Counted from the first letter of the stretch, positions 7,384-14,412 are shown. The stretch is 18,191 bases of DNA from Candidatus Gastranaerophilales bacterium (GCA_944323095.1 CALURE010000015.1:1-18191); one strand, 5' to 3'. The notes: generated by a model from the letters alone, not told the origin. A program made the numbers and translations.

Positions 7384-7690
7384 TAAACGCAGCTCGACGG
7401 ACATTGTCAGTGGTGTCTACGTGCGCAGCACCTTCCGCTAATGTAAACGCTGGTTTCTTTAGTGAAGTGTGAAGAGTGAAGGGTGAAATGCTTTTTCCTG
7501 TCCCCTTGCGGGAGATGGGGAGTTCGTAGGGTGGGATAAGCGAAGCGTTCCCACCTAAATGATTATTTGAAGATAGGAGGGTAGGAGGATTAGAGGATAA
7601 GCTGTTTAATGTAAATGGCTTACCTTCCAAACTTCCTATCTTCTTACCTTCTAAATCGCCTGACCTCCGGACTTCCTGACCTCCGTTTGC
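7384..7690 (-). repeat. Mosaic leader repeat, copy B (matches 79-330 inverted)
   Basis: Bases 7525-7551 are identical over 27 nt to the reverse complement of 227-253, and several further blocks match, including the first FTLAE segment (7431-7450). It differs from copy A by an inserted stretch around 7450-7524. The two copies are inverted and about 7 kb apart. Confidence 0.75.
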
Positions 7691-7737
7691 CATAATAGGC
7701 TGGGGTGAGGGCTTATTTTCTAATCTTCCTGATATGA

Positions 7738-7823
7738 GATCCTGAAACAAGTTCAGAGCCTGCCCCGAATTTATTTCGGGGATGACAGAAAATTGTTCTG
7801 TCATCGCGCACCTGTTGCGCGAT
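7738..7823. repeat. Cluster of four tandem hairpins with five-base loops
   Basis: Consecutive perfect stems are CTGAA/TTCAG (7742-7756), CCCCGAA/TTCGGGG (7763-7781), ATGACAGAA/TTCTGTCAT (7782-7804) and ATCGCGCA/TGCGCGAT (7803-7823). Every loop is five bases. The first is of the CGAACTTGTTTCG family. The whole cluster is translated without a stop in the prepilin 3 leader. Confidence 0.75.
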
Positions 7824-7931
7824 CTTTCTTTAACTAATTTTAAATTGGGCAATAAATGCAAAATGACATTAAAGTAAACAGCCTGACATCTTGACTTCTT
7901 GAACTCTTGAATTCCATCTAACTGAGAGGCG

Positions 7932-7941
7932 CCCCCCCCCC
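7932..7941 (-). repeat. Homopolymer G10 tract in prepilin 3
   Basis: Ten C on the plus strand, eleven codons after the ATG. An intact frame needs 3n+2 G, the same rule as in prepilin 2. Both tracts are followed by CGC. Confidence 0.85.
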
Positions 7942-7992
7942 GAAGTTTACATTTCTTAATAATCTTTTCATAAATCTTCTCTCCTTTCAATT

Positions 7993-8029
7993 AAAAAAAC
8001 AGGTTATTATAATTATAACCTGTTTTTTT
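7993..8029. terminator. Strong 15-base-pair terminator between lysC and prepilin 3
   Basis: Perfect arms of 15 bases (7993-8007 and 8015-8029), core ACAGGTTAT/ATAACCTGT, with seven A and seven T at the ends. It can end the lysC operon on the minus strand. It sits only four bases upstream of the prepilin 3 ribosome binding site (7981-7988), so any promoter for that gene must read through it or lie inside it. Confidence 0.85.
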
Positions 8030-8056
8030 ATTATTTTCAAGACCAATAATTTAGGA

Positions 8057-8248
8057 TTTATATTGCAGTTTACACTAAAAATAGCTGTAATCGTCACGCT
8101 GAACTTGTTTGACTGCTTTTGCCGAAATCTATGATTTCGTGCAAAATGTCCCAATGCGGGCAGCGTCTTATAATGTTAAGATTCCGAAACAAGTTCGGAA
8201 TGACATCATGACTGTTTTTAGAATATCTGGTGTAAACTGCGATATAAA
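8057..8248. mobile_element. MITE-like element with 19-base terminal inverted repeats
   Basis: The ends 8057-8075 and 8230-8248 match as inverted repeats at 18 of 19 positions (core GCAGTTTACAC / GTGTAAACTGC). Inside the 192 bases are a hairpin CGAAATC/GATTTCG (8123-8139), a perfect copy of the palindromic repeat (8181-8201) and a degenerate one (8098-8113). No transposase and no clear target duplication are seen. It lies in the 3' region of lysC, 23 bases past the stop codon. Confidence 0.55.
8181..8201. repeat. Palindromic repeat, CGAACTTGTTTCG family, copy in the MITE-like element
   Basis: ATTCCGAA (8181-8188), loop ACAAG, TTCGGAAT (8194-8201), followed by GACAT. Read on the minus strand it has the same CTTGT loop as the copy at 55-75. 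Confidence 0.75.
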
Positions 8249-8271
8249 CCCCAACAATTTCACTTTACGGA

Positions 8272-9540
8272 TTACACATCCGGCAAGTCACCTTTTACAT
8301 CAGCAATTTCAGTACTTTCAAGGCCAAATACTTTGTGCAGAGCTTTCACTGCACGATGAGCATCGCTTTTGTCAACAAGACAGCTTATTTTAATTTCACT
8401 TGTTGAAATCATACGTATATTAATATTTTGCTGCGCAAGGGTTTCAAACATTGAAGATGCAACCCCCGGGCGGTCAATCATGCCTGCCCCTACAATTGAT
8501 ACTTTTGCAATTTTGTCATCTATCTGAATATCACCGTGCGCATCAATATCGTGTTTTAAAGTATCAAGAGTTTTCACGGTTTTATCAAGATCCGCACTGT
8601 CGATTGTAAAAGCTATATCATTTGTATTCGATACTTTTCTTGCATATGATTGAATAATCATATCTACAGATATATTTTCTTTTGCAAGCGCTGAAAAAAT
8701 CTTTGCAGCGACACCGGGTTTATCAGGAACATCGCATACAACAATTCTTGCCTGTGATAAATCTGCTGCAACACCTGCTACAGGTCTGTTAATTTCCATC
8801 TTATCAACTCCTAATATTAAAGTACCTAAATTATCCTGTTTAAAACTGCTTCTCACTCTCAGAGGAACATTATTAAGCTTGGCAGTTTCAACACTTCTCG
8901 GATGCAGAACATTAGCACCAGCATGAGCAAGTTCAAGCATTTCTTCATAAGAAATTTCATCAAGCTTAGATGCATTTGGCACAACTCTCGGGTCTGTAGT
9001 ATAAACACCTTCTACATCAGTATAAATATCGCACCTTTCTGCATTTAAAGCAGCTGCTATTGCAACAGCCGAAGTATCAGATCCGCCGCGGCCGAGAGTT
9101 GTAATCTCTCCGTCATCGGTAACTCCTTGAAACCCTGCAATTACAATAATTTTTCCGGCTTTCAAATTCTCTTTCAATTTATCGGTTTTTATTTTTAAAA
9201 TTCTTGCTTTAGTATGAATATTTTCTGTCAAAATTCCGATTTGCATGGCATTAAAGCTGACAGCATCATAGCCTTGAGCCTGAATAGCCATAGCAAGAAG
9301 TGCAATAGAAACACCTTCACCTGTTGATAAAAGCATATCCATCTCACGTCCTGACGGATCCGGGCTTAAATCTTTTGCCATTTTAACAAGATAATCAGTA
9401 GTATGCCCCATGGCGGATACTACAACAACTACATCGTTACCGTTTTGTTTTTCTCTGATAACAGTCTTTGCGACATTTTTAATCTTATTTGTATCTGCGA
9501 CCGAAGTTCCGCCGAATTTTTGAACGATAATTTTTCTCAA
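8272..9540 (-). CDS. lysC: Aspartate kinase
   Basis: It phosphorylates L-aspartate, the first step to lysine, threonine, methionine and diaminopimelate, in the cytoplasm. The N-terminal amino acid kinase domain has KFGGTS (residues 8-13), STGEGVSIALL, TTLGRGGSDTSA and YTDVEGVYTTDPR. Two C-terminal ACT domains follow, starting near VPDKPGVAAKIFSAL and GAGMIDRPGVASSMFETL, and are expected to bind the feedback amino acid. The 422 residues fit the monofunctional bacterial form. The start is TTG at 9540: no other in-frame start exists, and GGAAAG lies nine bases upstream inside the end of the TPR gene, two bases away. It is the last gene of the kdsC-like, TPR, lysC operon. No damage is visible. 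Confidence 0.96.
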   Translation of the reverse strand: MRKIIVQKFGGTSVADTNKIKNVAKTVIREKQNGNDVVVVVSAMGHTTDYLVKMAKDLSPDPSGREMDMLLSTGEGVSIALLAMAIQAQGYDAVSFNAMQIGILTENIHTKARILKIKTDKLKENLKAGKIIVIAGFQGVTDDGEITTLGRGGSDTSAVAIAAALNAERCDIYTDVEGVYTTDPRVVPNASKLDEISYEEMLELAHAGANVLHPRSVETAKLNNVPLRVRSSFKQDNLGTLILGVDKMEINRPVAGVAADLSQARIVVCDVPDKPGVAAKIFSALAKENISVDMIIQSYARKVSNTNDIAFTIDSADLDKTVKTLDTLKHDIDAHGDIQIDDKIAKVSIVGAGMIDRPGVASSMFETLAQQNINIRMISTSEIKISCLVDKSDAHRAVKALHKVFGLESTEIADVKGDLPDV

Positions 9541-9542
9541 TT

Positions 9543-11036
9543 TTATACACTTTCCGATTTGTTGTTTAAAAGTTTGGATAATTCCGCTTTTTGTTCATGG
9601 TATTTAAACAATTCGGGGCTGATTTTTTCTATTTTATCAGCGATTTCCAATGTTTCTTTAACATTATATTCACAAACGTTTTCCTTGACAAGTATGTAAC
9701 CTGCATAAAATAACATATTAAGCAATTCTGTATTGTCAGGACAAATCTTTAGAGCTTTACGCAATTTACGCTTTGCTTCCTGATAATCTTCTGCCGCCAT
9801 CAAATATGAGGCAAAATCTGTATAAGCTTTCATATACGAGGGATTTAACAAAATTGCAGAATTGTAATAATCTTTAACTTTTGTATCATTTCCGAGCCGC
9901 TCGTAACATTTTGCAAGGTAATAACAATTTATAAAATTTTCATCATCCGTACGAAATAATGCAACAGCCTTATCCGTCTCGTTATTTTCATAAGCTATAA
10001 TGCCCAGTGCCTGTTTAACAATTTTGTTATCAGGATCTTTTTCGTTAACTTTTTCAAGCAGCTGTTTTGCCTCGTCAAATTCTTTTCTCTCAGCGCAGCA
10101 TAGCCCCAGACGTGCTGTTATTTCCATATTTTCAGGCGACAATTCATAAGCCTTTAAAAATTTTGCTTTGGCTTCATCGCTTTTTTCAAACTTTTCGAGT
10201 GCAATACCCCATTCCAGATAAAGATTTGAGTCGGAAAAACTTTGTTGCTCAGCTTCTTCAAAGTATTTCAGAGAATTTGCCACGTCAAATTTTTCCGAGT
10301 AAATTTTACCGAGCAAAATATAAGCGGGCAGCATTTTATCAAAAAGTTCTATAGATTTTTTCGCATAATGAATGGCGCTGTCATAATTCTTTTTCAAATA
10401 TTTCAAACGCGCAAATTCAAAAGTATTATTTGCATTCGGACAGACATTTGCAAGGAAGGTTAGCCTTGTTTCGGCTTTATCATACATCTGCAGATTTATC
10501 TCCGTAACTGCACACAAAAATATTGCTGCGAAATTATATTTGCTGTACTTTATAGCCTGCACAAACTTTTCATGGGCTTCTTTAAAGCGCTCCTGCTTCA
10601 TTAGCGCCATGCCCCAGCCAGTGAAAGTGTTCGTATTCAGCGCCTGAATTTTGTCTGCATTATCAAAAGCCAGTTCTGCCCTGTGATATTCCTTAGCTTT
10701 TATAAGCGCAAAACCGAGCTTTTGCCAGATAGTTTTGTCCTGAGGCTCCAGATCCGCAGAAATCTGATAATTTTCTACTGCCAGATCAAACTGCTGCCTT
10801 TGCTCATATATAACCCCGAGATACTTATAAACAAGCCCTGCCTGATTAGGAAGCGACAGAGCCTCTTTTAAAATCTGTTCCGCTTCGTCAGGTTTATTTT
10901 CTTCTATAAGTTTTTTAGCTCTGTTCACACATGTCAGCACCGGAAGCGAAGTAATTATAGAATCCTTTTTATATTGTTCAATAGAACTGTTTAAAGTTTT
11001 AATTTTTCCTAATATTTCTTTTATTTTATCAAACAA
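9543..11036 (-). CDS. Tetratricopeptide repeat protein
   Basis: A 497-residue protein made almost wholly of TPR helical hairpins, about eleven, from residue 35 to 460. Typical units are KLIEENKPDEAEQILKEAL, AVENYQISADLEPQD and AKRKLRKALKICPDN. There is no signal peptide or membrane segment, so it is probably a cytoplasmic scaffold; its partner is unknown. The start is TTG at 11036, with AGAGAGG about ten bases upstream. It overlaps the end of the kdsC-like gene by 16 bases, and its stop lies two bases before lysC, so translation is probably coupled across all three. Nothing in the sequence links it to a specific process. Confidence 0.88.
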   Translation of the reverse strand: MFDKIKEILGKIKTLNSSIEQYKKDSIITSLPVLTCVNRAKKLIEENKPDEAEQILKEALSLPNQAGLVYKYLGVIYEQRQQFDLAVENYQISADLEPQDKTIWQKLGFALIKAKEYHRAELAFDNADKIQALNTNTFTGWGMALMKQERFKEAHEKFVQAIKYSKYNFAAIFLCAVTEINLQMYDKAETRLTFLANVCPNANNTFEFARLKYLKKNYDSAIHYAKKSIELFDKMLPAYILLGKIYSEKFDVANSLKYFEEAEQQSFSDSNLYLEWGIALEKFEKSDEAKAKFLKAYELSPENMEITARLGLCCAERKEFDEAKQLLEKVNEKDPDNKIVKQALGIIAYENNETDKAVALFRTDDENFINCYYLAKCYERLGNDTKVKDYYNSAILLNPSYMKAYTDFASYLMAAEDYQEAKRKLRKALKICPDNTELLNMLFYAGYILVKENVCEYNVKETLEIADKIEKISPELFKYHEQKAELSKLLNNKSESV

Positions 11037-11503
11037 TCCGCAACCTCTCTGAAAGCTCCGCTGCCGGCTTCATTTTGAGTAATTTGAATGCCTTTAATGC
11101 CTTTTACTTTGTCAACGGCATGCGGAACGGTAATTTTATATTTTGCATACTCAAGACACTCTATATCATTAATATCATCGCCTATGTATAAAAATTCGTC
11201 TCCGGTAAGATTATATTTCTTTTCAATTTCTTTTAAAACATCTATTTTAACTCTGATGTTCTGGTGAACTTCTTCTATCCCGAATTTTTTTGCAAGAATT
11301 TCTATTGCGGCATTTTTTTCACCGGAAATTATGCCTATCATGTAATTATGTTTTTTCAAAATAGAAAAAGCCATAATGTCTTTAAAATTTAACCTTCTGC
11401 TCATTTTAAAATCATCACTGATATACACGCAGTTATCGGTAACAACTCCGTCAAAATCCGTTATTACCATTTTAATCGTATCAGATAATTTTAAATTTCC
11501 CAT
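11021..11503 (-). CDS. KdsC-family HAD phosphatase (Kdo-8-phosphate phosphatase-like)
   Basis: A small HAD subclass III phosphatase of 160 residues. Motif I is DFDGVVTD (Asp16 and Asp18), followed by the KdsC-type GIISGEKN, a Lys in RVKIDVL, motif IV GDDINDIE and the C-terminal GSGAFREVADCL, which resembles the KdsC tail. KdsC removes phosphate from 3-deoxy-D-manno-octulosonate 8-phosphate in LPS synthesis; close relatives act on sialic-acid-type 9-phosphates, so the substrate is not fixed by sequence. I chose ATG at 11503, with AAGGGA ten bases upstream, over ATG at 11539, which has no ribosome binding site and lies at the promoter. It overlaps the TPR gene by 16 bases. No kdsA, kdsB or neu genes are in the window. 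Confidence 0.85.
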   Translation of the reverse strand: MGNLKLSDTIKMVITDFDGVVTDNCVYISDDFKMSRRLNFKDIMAFSILKKHNYMIGIISGEKNAAIEILAKKFGIEEVHQNIRVKIDVLKEIEKKYNLTGDEFLYIGDDINDIECLEYAKYKITVPHAVDKVKGIKGIQITQNEAGSGAFREVADCLIK

Positions 11504-11522
11504 GTACAAAAATTCCCTTATC

Positions 11523-11531
11523 TGATATAAT
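11523..11531 (+). promoter_or_regulatory. Extended -10 promoter of the histidine kinase gene
   Basis: TGATATAAT is a perfect extended -10 (TGnTATAAT), with TGTACA (11503-11508) 17 bases upstream. The predicted start is near 11538, giving a 20-nt leader with AGAGAGG before the ATG at 11558. Confidence 0.65.
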
Positions 11532-11538
11532 TCTACCA
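11530..11538 (-). promoter_or_regulatory. Extended -10 promoter of the kdsC-like operon
   Basis: On the minus strand, TGGTAGAAT (TG-n plus a 5/6 match to TATAAT). The predicted start is near 11523, giving a leader of about 20 nt. It overlaps the opposing -10 box by two bases. Confidence 0.45.
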
Positions 11539-11557
11539 TAAAGAGAGGTAAAAATAA

Positions 11558-12829
11558 ATGCTGTGGTATATTTTAAATTTAAGTATTATTCTGGTTTTTC
11601 TTATCCTGTTTTTAATAACAAGGCAGACAAACAGGCGCTGGTCAAAGATTAACGATTATCTTGGCATGGTTACAAATACTGTAAACTCTGTCAGATACGG
11701 CAACCTGTCAACTAAAATAGAAGAAATTAATCACCCGACTTATAAAAATGTAACAGACAGCATTAACCGTATGGTTGAAACGCTAAACGACAGAGAAAAA
11801 ATGATAGTCGAATATCAGGCAGAACTTATGCGTCAGAACAAACTTCTGGAATCTGTAATAAATTCCCTCTCTGACGGTATTTTGATTATAAACGACAAAT
11901 ACAATATATTAAGGGCAACCCCGAAAGTCGGAACATGGTTTGGACTAAAAGGACAGGAAATTATAGGAACAAATATTTTTGATTATATTCAAATAAGCGA
12001 TGATACATCTATTGAAAGGATTAAAGCAAAAGATGTGTTTATCAAGCATACTCCGACTAATAATTTTATAATGAGTTCAATTAAACTTTCGCTGGATGAC
12101 GACAAAAAAAGATATGTCATTTTGATAAAAGATGTTACTAAAGAACGTGAAATTGAAACGTTAAAAGAAGATTTTGTCGCAACTTTAACCCATGATCTTA
12201 AAGTTCCGATAGTCGCAGAATCCAATATAATAAATTTTTTATTAAACGGGACATTCGGCGAAATTACCGAAAAACAAAAAGTAGCTCTTTTAAATATGAA
12301 AAATTCAAATCAGGAACTCGTTGAACTTGTTCAGATAATTCTTGAAACATACAAAATCAAAGAAACAGGCATCAAACTTATAAAAGAAAATATCATGCTG
12401 AACAAATTTATTTCAGATATTGTGGAAAGCACACAGCCGATAGCAAACAATTCCGGTCTGACAATATATTTCACACCAAAACGTGATATAAAAGTTACGG
12501 CAGACCCACTGCAGCTTGAAAGAGTAATAAAAAATCTCATATCCAACGCAATCTCACACAGCAACACAAAAGACAGAATAGATATTACAACAGGTGAAAT
12601 CCCCGGTTTCATAACAATTTCAATAATTGACTACGGACAGGGAATTCCCGCAGAGGAAATTAAATTGATATTTAATAAATACTACTCTGCAGCAAAAAAA
12701 TTCCGCAAAATCGGCACCGGTCTCGGGCTTTATCTATCCCAGCAAATAATAAAATCACATGGAGGAGAAATCACCGTTGACAGTGAAGAAAACACAAGAA
12801 CAGAATTCTGCATAAAACTGCCGATGTAA
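11558..12829 (+). CDS. Membrane-anchored PAS sensor histidine kinase
   Basis: 423 residues. One N-terminal membrane helix (about 4-21) is followed by a HAMP-like helical segment (30-90), a PAS domain (about 95-195; SLSDGILIINDKYNILRATP), HisKA with phospho-acceptor His212 in THDLKVP, and a HATPase domain with the N box NLISNAISHS (about 327-336), G1 DYGQGIP and G2 GTGLGLYL. There is no periplasmic loop, so the signal is probably cytoplasmic through PAS. The ATG is preceded by AGAGAGG. It has its own promoter and no adjacent response regulator, so it is an orphan and its partner is unknown. It converges on the XRE gene with six bases between stops. Domain order and motifs are complete, so it should be active. 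Confidence 0.93.
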   Translation: MLWYILNLSIILVFLILFLITRQTNRRWSKINDYLGMVTNTVNSVRYGNLSTKIEEINHPTYKNVTDSINRMVETLNDREKMIVEYQAELMRQNKLLESVINSLSDGILIINDKYNILRATPKVGTWFGLKGQEIIGTNIFDYIQISDDTSIERIKAKDVFIKHTPTNNFIMSSIKLSLDDDKKRYVILIKDVTKEREIETLKEDFVATLTHDLKVPIVAESNIINFLLNGTFGEITEKQKVALLNMKNSNQELVELVQIILETYKIKETGIKLIKENIMLNKFISDIVESTQPIANNSGLTIYFTPKRDIKVTADPLQLERVIKNLISNAISHSNTKDRIDITTGEIPGFITISIIDYGQGIPAEEIKLIFNKYYSAAKKFRKIGTGLGLYLSQQIIKSHGGEITVDSEENTRTEFCIKLPM

Positions 12830-12835
12830 AAAGGT

Positions 12836-13057
12836 TTATGACTTAAATTCCAGAAGGTTTGAAATATCTGTGCCCAAATATTTCGACAATTCTAAAATTT
12901 TGCCTAAAGACATATTTGCTTTGCCGCATTCAATGCTTGATAAATAATTTACTGAAACATCCATAATTTCAGCAAGCTGCTCTCTTGTTAAATCGTGTTT
13001 TATTCTTTCGATTTTTACATTTTTACCAAATTGTTTCAATAACATTTCCTTATTCAT
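12836..13057 (-). CDS. XRE-family HTH regulator, 73 residues
   Basis: A single lambda-repressor-like HTH (HTH_3) fills the protein: LTREQLAEIMDVSVNYLSSI is the helix-turn-helix, with GKANMSLGKILELSKYLG behind it. There is no effector domain. It probably binds DNA as a dimer and may control itself and the divergent gene at 13140 through the TTATAAGT sites between them. The ATG at 13057 has no clear ribosome binding site, and the first TTATAAGT copy begins just upstream, so the transcript may have a very short leader. The next ATG (Met5) has AAGGA too close to serve. Such small XRE proteins occur in toxin-antitoxin, phage and stand-alone control; nothing here shows a toxin. Confidence 0.88.
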   Translation of the reverse strand: MNKEMLLKQFGKNVKIERIKHDLTREQLAEIMDVSVNYLSSIECGKANMSLGKILELSKYLGTDISNLLEFKS

Positions 13058-13128
13058 AATTTATAAGTATAAATTTATTGACTTATAACTTAAATCATGT
13101 TATAAATTAAATTATACAATTTATAAGT
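13058..13128. promoter_or_regulatory. Shared operator region with three TTATAAGT sites
   Basis: AATTTATAAGT is repeated exactly at 13058-13068 and 13118-13128, a 60-base interval, and its inverse ACTTATAA lies at 13081-13088. The outer copies sit right next to the starts of the two divergent HTH genes. The spacing fits autoregulation by one of the two proteins. Which one binds is not known. Confidence 0.55.
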
Positions 13129-13139
13129 TAAAAACAAAT

Positions 13140-13340
13140 ATGCTCAGACAGGTATTAAAATTAATTGAACAAAACGGAATGACATTAGAACAAGCAGCAC
13201 AATATCTTTCCCGTCACGGCCAAAAAATTTCCGCTGAAAGCTTGAACCGGAAACTGTTAAACGGAAATATGAAATTAAATGATTTACAAATTCTCCTTGA
13301 TATACTCGGATACAAAATGGTAATAAGAAAAGATTTATAA
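13140..13340 (+). CDS. Small HTH-like protein, 66 residues
   Basis: The protein looks like a minimal DNA-binding fold: MTLEQAAQYLSRHG, SAESLNRKLLNGNMKLNDL and ILLDILGYKMVI resemble the recognition and closing helices of small XRE-type regulators. I do not assign a named family. The ATG at 13140 has no ribosome binding site and lies 12 bases after a TTATAAGT operator copy. It is divergent from the XRE gene and ends 25 bases before comFC. A possible role is control of itself, the XRE gene or comFC. It could instead be a phage remnant, but composition is like its surroundings. Confidence 0.65.
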   Translation: MLRQVLKLIEQNGMTLEQAAQYLSRHGQKISAESLNRKLLNGNMKLNDLQILLDILGYKMVIRKDL

Positions 13341-13352
13341 TCTTATTTGCGC

Positions 13353-13358
13353 TATAAT
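13353..13358 (+). promoter_or_regulatory. -10 box for possibly leaderless comFC
   Basis: TATAAT ends seven bases before the comFC ATG, so transcription would start at or next to the start codon. No ribosome binding site is present. No convincing -35 is seen. Confidence 0.4.
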
Positions 13359-13364
13359 TAAATT

Positions 13365-14012
13365 ATGCAAAAATTTTTTGAACACCTTCTTGACTGGATT
13401 TACAAGAAAAAATGCTACTTTTGCAAAAGTTCAAAAGAAGCCGTAAAAATGTGTTCCAAATGCTACGAACAAATGGAATTCACAGCCGTTAAAATTAACA
13501 GAACAGTTGAAGGAAAACCGGTTTATTGCGCAGGAATTTATTCAAAAAATCTCCAGAAATTAATAAGAGGTTTGAAATATCATAAACAAAAAGATCTTGC
13601 ATTCTATCTTGCAAAATTCATGGCAGAATATTTTGAAAAAATATCACTGGGAAAAGAATTTGAAGTTGTTCCCGTTCCGATTTACCCCAAACGTGAAAAA
13701 CAACGGAAATACAACCATATGAACATTACCGGAGAAGAATTCTGCAGAATTACAAAAAATACTCTGAATACAGAGTTAATAAAAAGGATTAAAGATACCA
13801 GACCCCAGTATAAACTAAAACGGCAGGAAAGAATTGAAAATCTGAAAAATGCATTCAAAGTTGACAAACAACATTACAATGGAACCCCCGTACTTCTTAT
13901 CGACGATATATGCACAACAGGTTCAACCTTTGAAGAAATGGTTAAAGAACTTGAGAAAAACGGAATAACTGACATCATATGCTTTGCAGCCGCAACCCCA
14001 TTTGAGGAGTAA
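13365..14012 (+). CDS. comFC: ComF family protein (phosphoribosyltransferase fold)
   Basis: 215 residues. An N-terminal zinc-binding four-Cys cluster (Cys17, Cys20, Cys30, Cys33) is followed by a type I phosphoribosyltransferase fold with VVPVPIYPKREKQRKYN and the PRPP loop VLLIDDICTTGST (Asp180, Asp181). ComFC/GntX proteins take part in natural transformation, probably in handling incoming single-stranded DNA; the reaction is not established. It lies after two small HTH genes and upstream of a hypothetical gene nine bases away. Pilus genes at the right of the window could be its partners in DNA uptake, but that is inference. The start at 13365 lacks a ribosome binding site; a TATAAT lies seven bases before it. 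Confidence 0.9.
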   Translation: MQKFFEHLLDWIYKKKCYFCKSSKEAVKMCSKCYEQMEFTAVKINRTVEGKPVYCAGIYSKNLQKLIRGLKYHKQKDLAFYLAKFMAEYFEKISLGKEFEVVPVPIYPKREKQRKYNHMNITGEEFCRITKNTLNTELIKRIKDTRPQYKLKRQERIENLKNAFKVDKQHYNGTPVLLIDDICTTGSTFEEMVKELEKNGITDIICFAAATPFEE

Positions 14013-14021
14013 AAATTCAAA

Positions 14022-14336
14022 ATGATCTTACAGGAATTTTCAAAATATCTTCAATCTAAAAATGATGAAATATTATCTGGAAAAATTACAGCCGTAAAAA
14101 TTCTTTGCGACTGGATAAAATATGTAATTTACAAAAATCCGAAAAATAACGTTGACAAAATAGTACACAAAGAAATCATGCTTGCACAAAATAAATCCGG
14201 AGATTTTTTAATAACCGGCAAATCCGAAAGCGGCAGAATACTTGTTAAAGCATTATATAATTACGCACTCAGCTACGAACATTACATAATGTCCAAATGG
14301 CTGGAAAATAAAACTCCCGATGATTTCAAAAAATAA
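14022..14336 (+). CDS. Hypothetical protein, 104 residues
   Basis: I do not recognise a family. It is a helical, Lys-rich soluble protein with no signal peptide or membrane helix; recognisable stretches are ILCDWIKYVIYKNPKNN and SGRILVKALYNYALSYEHYI. The ATG at 14022 has GAGGAG 12 bases upstream, overlapping the comFC stop, so it is probably in the comFC operon. The radical SAM gene follows on the same strand. It is not leader-like or Cys-rich, so there is no sign that it is a modified peptide substrate of that enzyme. Confidence 0.65.
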   Translation: MILQEFSKYLQSKNDEILSGKITAVKILCDWIKYVIYKNPKNNVDKIVHKEIMLAQNKSGDFLITGKSESGRILVKALYNYALSYEHYIMSKWLENKTPDDFKK

Positions 14337-14412
14337 TTGTCCAATAGGAGAATTTTTTTTTAATTTTCAGCTTAATACAATATCTTTAAATCAAGAAGGA
14401 GTTGAAAATTTT

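Larger units (their letters stand above)
6695..7971 (-). pseudogene. Prepilin-like protein 3, frame-shifted at G10 and interrupted by an in-frame TAA
   Basis: The start is ATG at 7971 with GAAAGGAG nine bases upstream. It reads MKRLLRNVNF, then a ten-G run, and stops at TAG 7918-7920. The domain frame, restored by 11 or 8 G, carries about 190 residues of repeat-derived leader, an extra FTLAEG, then FTLAEVLITLGIIGVVAALT and a pilin body. That body ends at TAA (6938-6940), but the same frame continues with DGNQKYNPDG and DINGAKQPNKAGYDVFEF to a stop at 6695. Prepilin 1 has DADGN where this gene has D-stop-DGN, so a single-base nonsense change is the simplest explanation. A TTG at 7990 opens the domain frame but overlaps the ribosome binding site. 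With both lesions the gene is probably inactive, or kept as a donor for recombination. Confidence 0.75.

Noticed and set aside
8109..8393. 94-residue plus-strand frame
   Set aside because: It reads through the MITE-like element and antisense to lysC; it has no ribosome binding site and no recognisable protein.
12836..13340. Toxin-antitoxin pair of the two small HTH genes
   Set aside because: The genes are divergent, both look like DNA-binding proteins, and neither shows toxin motifs.
13331..13345. AAGATT-TAT-AATCTT as a terminator of the 66-residue HTH gene
   Set aside because: The stem is only six A/T-rich bases and overlaps the stop codon; it is too weak to call.
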